From contig DASVQN010000016.1 of the NCBI GenBank assembly GCA_036389155.1, positions 56,209 to 120,208 on the forward strand: a stretch of 64,000 bases of DNA, in the 5' to 3' direction. This stretch comes from CADCVT01 sp036389155. Lineage in GTDB: Bacteria; Actinomycetota; Thermoleophilia; Solirubrobacterales; Solirubrobacteraceae. Made by a program: the position numbers and the translations under genes. Positions 58,427 through 64,000 of this stretch are shown here, in pieces (the first letter of the stretch is position 1; every line of letters starts with the position of its first letter). Below the pieces are notes generated by a model. The model saw only the letters and a program-made list of their open reading frames with translations. It did no database searches and was not told the origin of the DNA.

Positions 58427-58995
58427 CCCGTCGGGGCTCCGATCCTCAGCGAGCGGATCATGGGCGCGAAGACGTCGCGATCGAGGCGCGCGAACTCGTT
58501 CGCAGGGGCGTAGGCGTCGAGCACGATCTCCGCGCCCTCCGCGTAGACGTGGGTCGACCGGACGCGGCGCTTCTGACCCGCGACGGTCTCGTCGCCGAGC
58601 AGCTGGATCGCCGGCTCGCCGTCGACCCTCAGCCGCTTGGTCTCGTCGAGCGCGAACGTCGGGTCGCGGGTCTTCGCCGCGCCCTCCAGCGCGGTCTCGG
58701 CGTCGTCGAGCTGCGACCCCCCGCGCGGCAGCGGCTCGCTGCGCAGGTAGCGCCAGAGGGCGACGGTCGCGGTGCCCGAGCTCGCGCTGGCAACGAGCGG
58801 AGGGCGGCCCGCGGCGAACGGCCAGTTGCCCGGGCGGTCGAGACGCACGCCGGCCTGGGGGAACGACTCGGGCGCGCTCCCGGCGGGCGGCGCGGGCCGC
58901 AGCGTCTCGGGCGGCTCGATCCGGTCGCGCCCGCAGCCCGTCAGCGTCACGACGGCGGAAACGGTGCAGGCGGTCGCAGCGATAGGGCGGCGCAC
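58423..58995 (-). CDS. lipoprotein of unknown function
   Basis: 190 residues from a GTG at 58995. A lipobox (VVTLTGC, Cys near residue 20) is followed by a Pro-rich linker and a globular domain with strands VRLDRPGNWPFAAGRPPLVA, TVALWRYLRSEPLP and QKRRVRSTHVYAEGAEIVL, ending RSLRIG. That pattern resembles DUF1795/PsbP-like outer-face lipoproteins, but I cannot confirm it. It is coupled to deoB. Confidence 0.65.
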   Translation of the reverse strand: MRRPIAATACTVSAVVTLTGCGRDRIEPPETLRPAPPAGSAPESFPQAGVRLDRPGNWPFAAGRPPLVASASSGTATVALWRYLRSEPLPRGGSQLDDAETALEGAAKTRDPTFALDETKRLRVDGEPAIQLLGDETVAGQKRRVRSTHVYAEGAEIVLDAYAPANEFARLDRDVFAPMIRSLRIGAPTG

Positions 58996-59009
58996 GGCCG
59001 CACATCCTT

Positions 59010-59945
59010 TCAGGCAGTGTCGACGGCGCGCGGGTGGGCGCTGAAGTACACGTCCTTCAGCTTCTCCGCCGACACGTGCGTGTAGATCTGGGTCGTCGCG
59101 ACGTCGGCGTGCCCGAGCATCTCCTGCACCGAGCGCAGGTCGCAGCCGCCGGCCAGCAGGTGCGTCGCGAAGGTGTGGCGCAGGGTGTGCGGGCTCATGC
59201 GGTCGTCGAGGCCCGCGGTGCGCGCGTGGCGCTGGACGATCTTGTAGAGCCCCTGCCGCGTCAGCCCGGCGCCGCGGTGGTTGACGAAGAGGTGCGGCTC
59301 GTCGCGCAGCCCGACAAGCGCGGGACGGCCGCGCTGCACGTACGCGCGGACGGCCTGGACCGCCTCGCGGCCGACGGGCACGAGGCGCTCCTTCGAGCCC
59401 TTCCCCCGCGCCCGCAGGACGCCGGCGTGCAGGTCGATGTCGCCCATCGTCAGGTCGATCGCCTCGGAGGCGCGCAGGCCGCAGGCGTACATCGTCTCCA
59501 GCAGCGCGCGGTCGCGCAGCGCGGCGGGGTCGGTGCCGCGCGGGGTCGCGAGCAGCTTCTGGACCTCGGCGCGGTTGAGGACCTTGGGCAGGCGCTGGCT
59601 CTTGCGCGGCGCGCGCAGGTCGGCGGTGGGGTCGCGCTCCAGCAGCGCCTCGCGGCGCAGGTGGCGGTAGAAGGAGCGCAGGCACGCGGCCTTGCGCTGC
59701 AGCGTCGCGGGCGCGACCGGCGGGCGGTCGTCGCCGCCGTTGGCGAGGTCCGACAGGAAGCCGGCCAGGTGCTCGTGCTCGGCGTCGAGGACGTCGACCC
59801 CGATCCGCTCGAGGTGCGCGCCGAGCTGGAGCAGGTCGGAGCGGTAGGCCTCGAGGGTGTTGCGCGAGAGCCCGCGCTCGAACTCGAGGTAGCCGAGGAA
59901 GTCGAGCAGGTGGTGCTCGAACGGGCGGACAGCGACGGTAGCCAT
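59010..59945 (-). CDS. xerD: site-specific tyrosine recombinase XerD
   Basis: 311 residues. The N-terminal core-binding SAM-like domain (LLDFLGYLEFERGLSRNTLEAY) is followed by the catalytic domain with Arg in GLRASEA, Lys in GKGSKERLV, HTLRHTFATHLL, GHADVATTQIYTHV (His and nucleophile Tyr). It resolves chromosome dimers at dif with XerC or acts alone. Neighbours mutM/deoB resemble the usual actinobacterial xerD surroundings only loosely. The ATG has no strong ribosome site. Confidence 0.93.
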   Translation of the reverse strand: MATVAVRPFEHHLLDFLGYLEFERGLSRNTLEAYRSDLLQLGAHLERIGVDVLDAEHEHLAGFLSDLANGGDDRPPVAPATLQRKAACLRSFYRHLRREALLERDPTADLRAPRKSQRLPKVLNRAEVQKLLATPRGTDPAALRDRALLETMYACGLRASEAIDLTMGDIDLHAGVLRARGKGSKERLVPVGREAVQAVRAYVQRGRPALVGLRDEPHLFVNHRGAGLTRQGLYKIVQRHARTAGLDDRMSPHTLRHTFATHLLAGGCDLRSVQEMLGHADVATTQIYTHVSAEKLKDVYFSAHPRAVDTA

Positions 59946-60143
59946 GCGACGAGGCCATTCGGCGTCGGCTCCCGAGCACCTTCCGTTGCAGCGCCGCTCC
60001 CGGTGGGTACCGGGTCGCCGGATGCCCCTCGCCCGCGAGCGCGTGGTTCTTCGGCACGAACGAGCTGCTCGGGCACCTGCCGATCGACGTGACGATGCTG
60101 ATCCTGCTCGTCTACGGGTCCGACCGGGCGCTGCGCCCGCGCA
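59946..60143. other. 198-base gap between Nudix and xerD genes
   Basis: No called gene. On the plus strand bases about 60030-60140 encode a membrane-like segment in one frame but without a start codon, and it overlaps the Nudix stop, so it is not called. The gap probably carries the xerD promoter. Confidence 0.35.
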
Positions 60144-60674
60144 TCAGCGCGCGGTGGCCGCTCGCGCGCGGCGAAGGAACAGGAGCCCGATCAACGTCTT
60201 CGCGTCCTCGTTCTCCTCGATGAGGCGGTCGAGGTCGTCGAGCGGCCAGGCGACGAGCTCGATCTGCTCCTCCCCGCTCTCGTCGGGCTCGCCGACCTTG
60301 TGGAGGTCGGTCGCGAGGAACACGTGCGCGACCTCGTCGACGAACCCGATGCTCGTGAAGAACGACTTCGGCTCGCTCCACTCGCGCGCCTCCATACCGA
60401 TCTCCTCGACGAGCTCGCGCTTGGCGGTCTCGAGCGGGCTCTCGCCCTCGACGTCCATGATCCCGGCGGGGACCTCGAGGACGTCGTCGCGCTGCACCGC
60501 CTCGCGCGGCTGGAGGACGAGGTAGACGTTCGCGGCGTCGTAGGGGACGACGGCGACGGACGCGGGGGCGGAGACCCACTCGCGCGTGCGGTCCGCGCCG
60601 AAGCGGGCGCGGTGGACGCTGAAGCGCGGGCCGTCGTGGATGGTCCGCTCGTCCTGCGGCTCGGGCACCGTCAT
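60144..60674 (-). CDS. Nudix hydrolase (ADP-ribose pyrophosphatase-like)
   Basis: 176 residues. Nudix box GIMDVEGESPLETAKRELVEEIG has the complete GX5EX7REUXEEXGU pattern. A short N-terminal strand domain and PKSFFTSIGFVDEVAHVFLA following the box resemble ADP-ribose pyrophosphatases. It hydrolyses nucleoside diphosphate-X compounds. The ATG at 60674 overlaps the upstream M20 stop (ATGA at 60671-60674). Confidence 0.9.
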   Translation of the reverse strand: MTVPEPQDERTIHDGPRFSVHRARFGADRTREWVSAPASVAVVPYDAANVYLVLQPREAVQRDDVLEVPAGIMDVEGESPLETAKRELVEEIGMEAREWSEPKSFFTSIGFVDEVAHVFLATDLHKVGEPDESGEEQIELVAWPLDDLDRLIEENEDAKTLIGLLFLRRARAATAR

Positions 60675-61876
60675 GCGGCGGTCTCCTCGATGAGGGCCAG
60701 GGTCACGTCGAGCATGTCCTCGAGCGCGGCGATCGACACGCGCTCGGTCGGCTCGTGGTTGCGCTCGGTGCCGTTCGCGAGGTTGGTGCAGGGGAACCCC
60801 TGGGTCTCGAGCGCGTTCGCGTCGCTGCCACCGCCGGTCACGATGCGGGCCGGCGTGTGGCCGGTCCTGGCCAGCGCCCGCTCGGCCGCGAGGACCTGCG
60901 GCGCGTCGTCGGCGTGGCGGTAGCCGTCGAAGAGGCGCTCGACGTCCACGTCGACGTCGACGTCGCAGGCCGGGTCGTTGGCGGCGTCCTGGATGCGGTC
61001 GACCATCTCGCGGACGACGGACTCCGCCCGTCGCGGGTCGAGGGAGCGGACCTCGGCGAGGAAGCGGCAGCGCTCGGGCACCACGTTGGTGCCGCCGGCG
61101 CCGCCCTCGATCGTCCCGACGTTCGCCGTGGTCTGCGGGTCGAGGCGGCCGAGCTGGAGCTCCTTGATCGCGCGCGCCGCGGCGACGATCGCCGAGCGGC
61201 CGTCCTCGGGGCGGATGCCGGCGTGGGCGGCCTTGCCGTGGAACTCCGCGGTGACGCGGTAGTACGTCGGCGAGGCGACGACGATCTCCCCGATCGGGCT
61301 CGCGTGGTCGAGGACGTAGCCGAAGCGGCTGCGGAGCCTCTGGGCGTCGAAAGCCTTCGCCCCGGCGAGCGCGTTCTCCTCGGAGACGGTGAAGAGGAGC
61401 TCCAGCGCCCGCCCCTCGCCGGCGGCTCGCCGCGCGGCCACGAGGATGACGGCCACGGCGGCCTTGTTGTCCGCGCCGAGGATCGCGGCGTTCGCGTTCT
61501 CCCACCCGTCGTCGACGACGACCGGCTCGATGGGGAAGTCGCCGTGCGGCACCGTGTCGAGGTGCGCGCAGAGCAGGACGCCGCGGCGCGCCTCCGCCGC
61601 GGGGGCGCTAGGGGCGGGCGCCCCGGGGGCGGGTGCGCCGGGGGCGGGCGCGCCGGGGGCGGGCGCGCCCCCTCCGACGCGCGCCAACAGGTTCCCGGCG
61701 TCCGCGCCGACTTCGGCCGCCGCGCCGTCCTCCTCCACCGCGACGCCGATGTCGCGCAGCTCCGCGGCGACGCGGTCGGCGACCGCGCGCTCGCGGCCGA
61801 AGGGCGACGGGATCGCGCACAGCTCGGCGAAGAGCGCGTTCAGCCGCTCTCGCTCCGCGGGGGTTGCGACCGCCAC
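60671..61876 (-). CDS. M20 family peptidase (peptidase T-like)
   Basis: 401 residues from a GTG. Zinc motifs: CAHLDTVPHGDF, LGADNKAAVAV, SEENALAGAKAF, and the C-terminal TNLANGTERNHEPTE. A lid domain lies near residues 180-300. It resembles tripeptidase PepT or related aminoacylases. Near residue 70 it contains a Gly-Ala-Pro-Ala-Pro repeat (about 20 residues) absent from typical homologues, encoded by four 15-base units. It shares one base with the pyrG stop. Confidence 0.85.
   Translation of the reverse strand: MAVATPAERERLNALFAELCAIPSPFGRERAVADRVAAELRDIGVAVEEDGAAAEVGADAGNLLARVGGGAPAPGAPAPGAPAPGAPAPSAPAAEARRGVLLCAHLDTVPHGDFPIEPVVVDDGWENANAAILGADNKAAVAVILVAARRAAGEGRALELLFTVSEENALAGAKAFDAQRLRSRFGYVLDHASPIGEIVVASPTYYRVTAEFHGKAAHAGIRPEDGRSAIVAAARAIKELQLGRLDPQTTANVGTIEGGAGGTNVVPERCRFLAEVRSLDPRRAESVVREMVDRIQDAANDPACDVDVDVDVERLFDGYRHADDAPQVLAAERALARTGHTPARIVTGGGSDANALETQGFPCTNLANGTERNHEPTERVSIAALEDMLDVTLALIEETAA
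61610..61669 (-). repeat. four 15-base tandem repeats inside a coding sequence
   Basis: Units start at 61610, 61625, 61640 and 61655; the last two are identical and the others differ at one to three bases. Each encodes a five-residue Gly-Ala-Pro-Ala-Pro unit. Since 15 is a multiple of three, copy changes keep the frame. Confidence 0.85.
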
Positions 61877-63543
61877 TACTCGGCGAGCGGCGTCGAGCGC
61901 TCGAAGCGCCCGCTGTTCACGCGCTCGCGCGAGTGGTGCAGCGCCGCTCCGACGAACTCGCGGAACAGCGGCGCCGGGCGCTCGGGGCGCGACTTGAACT
62001 CGGGGTGGAACTGCGACGCGACGAAGAACGGGTGGTCGCGCAGCTCGACGATCTCGACCAGGCGCTCGTCCGGCGACGTGCCGCTGATGACGAGGCCGCT
62101 GGCCTCCAGCCGCTTGCGCAGGAGGTTGTTGACCTCGTAGCGGTGGCGGTGGCGCTCGTAGATGACGGCCTCGCCGTAGAGCTCGCGCGCCCGGCTGCCG
62201 GCGTGGAGCTTGATCGGGTCGGCGCCGAGGCGCATGGTCCCGCCAAGGTCGGCGACCTCCTTCTGCTCGGGAAGCAGGTCGATCACCGGGAACGGGGTCT
62301 CGGGGTCGAACTCGGTCGAGTTCGCGCCGTCCATGCCCGCCATGTGACGCGCGTACTCCGCCACCGCGATCTGCATGCCGAGGCAGATGCCGAGGTACGG
62401 GATGGCGTCCTCGCGGGCGACGCGCGCCGCCTTGATCTTCCCCTCGATCCCACGGCCGCCGAAGCCACCGGGCACCAGCACGCCGTCGGCGCGGCGGAGG
62501 CGTTCCAGCGTCTCCTCGCGCTCGATCTCCTCGGAGTCGATCCAGTCGATGTCGATCTTCGCGCCGTGGGCGTAACCCGCATGGCGCAGCGATTCGGACA
62601 CCGAGAGGTAGGCGTCCTCGAGCTTGACGTACTTGCCGACGAGCGCGATGCGGACGACGTCCTCGGCGTCGTCGGCGCGCGTGATCAGCTCGCGCCAGCC
62701 CTCGACGGCGGCCGGCGGCGCCTCGATCCCGAGGGTGTCGAGGATCTGGTCGTCGACCTTCTGCTCGTGGTAGGCGAGCGGGACCTTGTAGATGTTGTCG
62801 ACGTCGTACGCCGAGACGACGGCCTCGATCGGCAGGCTCGCGAAGAGGGCGATCTTCTTGCGGATGTCCATCCCCAGGGAGGACTCGCTGCGGCACATGA
62901 GCATGTCCGGCTGGATGCCGATGCGGCGCAGCTCGTTGACCGAGTGCTGCGTCGGCTTGGTCTTCAGCTCGCCGGCGTGGCCGATGTACGGCACGAGCGT
63001 CAGGTGGATGAACATGCAGTTGCGCCGGCCGACGTCGACCGGGAACTGGCGGATGGCCTCGAGGAACGGGAGCGACTCGATGTCGCCGACGGTGCCGCCG
63101 ATCTCGGTGATGACCACGTCGACGTCGCTCGACTCGGCGATCAGCTTGATGCGGTGCTTGATCTCGTCCGTGATGTGCGGGACGACCTGGACCGTCGCGC
63201 CGAGGTAGTCGCCGCGGCGCTCGCGGCGGATGACCGAGTTGTAGACGCCGCCCGCCGTGACGTTCGACGCGCGGGTCGTGTTCGCGTCGGTGAAGCGCTC
63301 GTAGTGGCCGAGGTCGAGGTCGGTCTCCGCGCCGTCCTCGGTCACGAACACCTCGCCGTGCTGGAACGGGCTCATCGTGCCGGGGTCGACGTTGATGTAC
63401 GGGTCGAACTTCTGAAGCGCGACGCTGAAGCCGCGCGAGACGAGCAAACGCCCGATCGAGGCCGCGGCGATCCCCTTGCCGAGCGCGGAGACGACGCCCC
63501 CGGTGACGAAGATGAACCTTGTCTGGGGGCGTTGGTCAGGCAT
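61876..63543 (-). CDS. pyrG: CTP synthase
   Basis: 555 residues, full length. The synthetase domain opens TRFIFVTGGVVSALGKGIAAAS with the ATP loop, and ends near 270; the C-terminal class I glutamine amidotransferase has the nucleophile in YLGICLGMQIAV and the catalytic His-Glu in SQFHPEFKSRP. It makes CTP from UTP, glutamine and ATP. It overlaps the start of the MraY/WecA-like gene's stop (63536-63543). Confidence 0.96.
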   Translation of the reverse strand: MPDQRPQTRFIFVTGGVVSALGKGIAAASIGRLLVSRGFSVALQKFDPYINVDPGTMSPFQHGEVFVTEDGAETDLDLGHYERFTDANTTRASNVTAGGVYNSVIRRERRGDYLGATVQVVPHITDEIKHRIKLIAESSDVDVVITEIGGTVGDIESLPFLEAIRQFPVDVGRRNCMFIHLTLVPYIGHAGELKTKPTQHSVNELRRIGIQPDMLMCRSESSLGMDIRKKIALFASLPIEAVVSAYDVDNIYKVPLAYHEQKVDDQILDTLGIEAPPAAVEGWRELITRADDAEDVVRIALVGKYVKLEDAYLSVSESLRHAGYAHGAKIDIDWIDSEEIEREETLERLRRADGVLVPGGFGGRGIEGKIKAARVAREDAIPYLGICLGMQIAVAEYARHMAGMDGANSTEFDPETPFPVIDLLPEQKEVADLGGTMRLGADPIKLHAGSRARELYGEAVIYERHRHRYEVNNLLRKRLEASGLVISGTSPDERLVEIVELRDHPFFVASQFHPEFKSRPERPAPLFREFVGAALHHSRERVNSGRFERSTPLAE

Positions 63544-64000
63544 GCTGGATCCTCCCGAGCGAGTCTAGTTGCCGCAATCCGGGCGTTCGCTCGATCAGCG
63601 CCGAAATCGAGCGGAACTCGCCGTAGACGGTAACGACCGCCATAACGGCGAGCGCGATCGCCTGCCCTGCCGTCGAAAGCGTGGCGACCAGCCACAGCCC
63701 GGCGACGGCGCCGATCGCGTTGGAGCCCGTGTCGCCCAGCATGCCGCGCTCGCGCAGGTCGAACGGCAGCAGGACGAGGATCGGGCCGAGGAAGAGGCCG
63801 ACCGTCCACAGCGGGTCCGCGGTCTGCGCGCCGAGGGTGAGCGCGGCGCCGAGCAGGATCAGCGCCTTCGCGGAGCGGCCGGGCCGCAGGTCGAGCAGGT
63901 TGAAGAGGTTGGTGGCGAGCACTAGCACGCCGGCGCCGAGAAGGTACTCCTCGGTCGAGCGGTTCTGGCCCGAGAGCACGAACAGCGCGAGGCCCAGCGA
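63536..64000 (-). CDS. MraY/WecA-like glycosyl-phosphotransferase, N-terminus beyond window
   Basis: At least 154 residues, still open at the window end, so the start is missing. Four to five membrane helices contain LATNLFNLLDLRPGRSAKA and the strongly conserved MLGDTGSNAIGAVAGLWL, matching the third acidic motif of polyprenyl-phosphate sugar-1-phosphate transferases (GT4 superfamily). It would act early in peptidoglycan or glycan lipid-carrier synthesis. It precedes pyrG with an 8-base overlap. Confidence 0.8.
   Translation of the reverse strand, partial: SLGLALFVLSGQNRSTEEYLLGAGVLVLATNLFNLLDLRPGRSAKALILLGAALTLGAQTADPLWTVGLFLGPILVLLPFDLRERGMLGDTGSNAIGAVAGLWLVATLSTAGQAIALAVMAVVTVYGEFRSISALIERTPGLRQLDSLGRIQHA

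Noticed and set aside
60030..60140. Plus-strand segment resembling a membrane helix (HLPIDVTMLILLVYG)
   Set aside because: No usable start codon in frame; it ends in the Nudix gene. Chance hydrophobic frame is likely.
1..64000. CRISPR array, insertion sequence or plasmid origin
   Set aside because: No regular spaced direct repeats, transposase or replication protein seen. The xerD gene is a chromosomal recombinase.

Overview
The window is very GC-rich (roughly 70-75%), densely packed bacterial chromosome. Gene starts are often GTG, genes on the same strand commonly overlap by 1-8 bases (ATGA, GTGA, TGATG), and several starts sit only 6-9 bases behind a TANNNT -10 box, as in leaderless transcription. 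An F420-dependent luciferase-like oxidoreductase, an acyl-CoA carboxylase beta chain, DUF3618 and holin-X envelope proteins and many secreted repeat proteins with Arg/Lys-rich tails point to a deep-branching actinobacterium, most likely Thermoleophilia/Solirubrobacterales. That placement is an inference from gene content; no rRNA is present.

Layout. 1-4.9 kb: a truncated flavoprotein, a hydrolase-adenylate cyclase fusion, small membrane proteins, a TetR regulator and a short-chain dehydrogenase. 4.9-11.1 kb (minus): DUF4396 and CsoR, diaminopropionate ammonia-lyase-like enzyme, M20 hydrolase and an MFS exporter, with a NodIJ/DrrAB-like ABC exporter upstream. 11.1-32.8 kb: a long run of secreted or surface proteins (FG-GAP, beta-helix, collagen-like, alpha/beta hydrolase, LVIVD-like, a repeat protein flanked by two paralogous zinc-ribbon genes, M23 peptidase, RTX-like), broken up by a Ca2+/H+ antiporter, a carboxyltransferase, a HTH-SDR-CMD operon, a PepSY protein and DedA. 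33.1-35.6 kb: a small accessory-looking stretch beside tRNA-Met, with a Phd-like antitoxin under a near-palindromic operator, a membrane protein and a possible RelE/ParE-fold protein. 35.6-42.6 kb: thioredoxin-like lipoprotein, SDR, GAF-like membrane sensor, LLM oxidoreductase with a glycosyltransferase, and a Calx-beta surface protein. 42.7-45.4 kb: an envelope-stress operon (DUF4383, LEA-like, holin-X, DUF3618) and tRNA-Asn. 45.5-64 kb: mostly core genes (HNH protein, dnaG, dgt, ppdK, recO, glutaredoxin, two M28 peptidases, mutM, deoB, xerD, Nudix, M20 peptidase, pyrG and a truncated MraY/WecA-like transferase).

How the parts work together. The core minus-strand block mutM-M28-M28 and xerD-lipoprotein-deoB are translationally coupled chains, as are Nudix-M20-pyrG-transferase and dgt-dnaG. 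CsoR probably senses Cu(I) and controls itself and the His-rich DUF4396 protein; its predicted operator lies inside the last codons of the preceding gene. The two zinc-ribbon genes share a conserved upstream block at identical spacing, so they are probably co-regulated.

Most notable leads: the Phd/RelE-like locus with its start-codon operator; the duplicated zinc-ribbon genes and promoter; the M28 peptidase whose reading frame breaks just before its last zinc ligand; four convergent gene pairs whose TAG stops interlock on one CTAG; the collagen-like protein; and a DUF5995 protein with a histone-H1-like tail. No CRISPR array, insertion sequence or prophage was seen.
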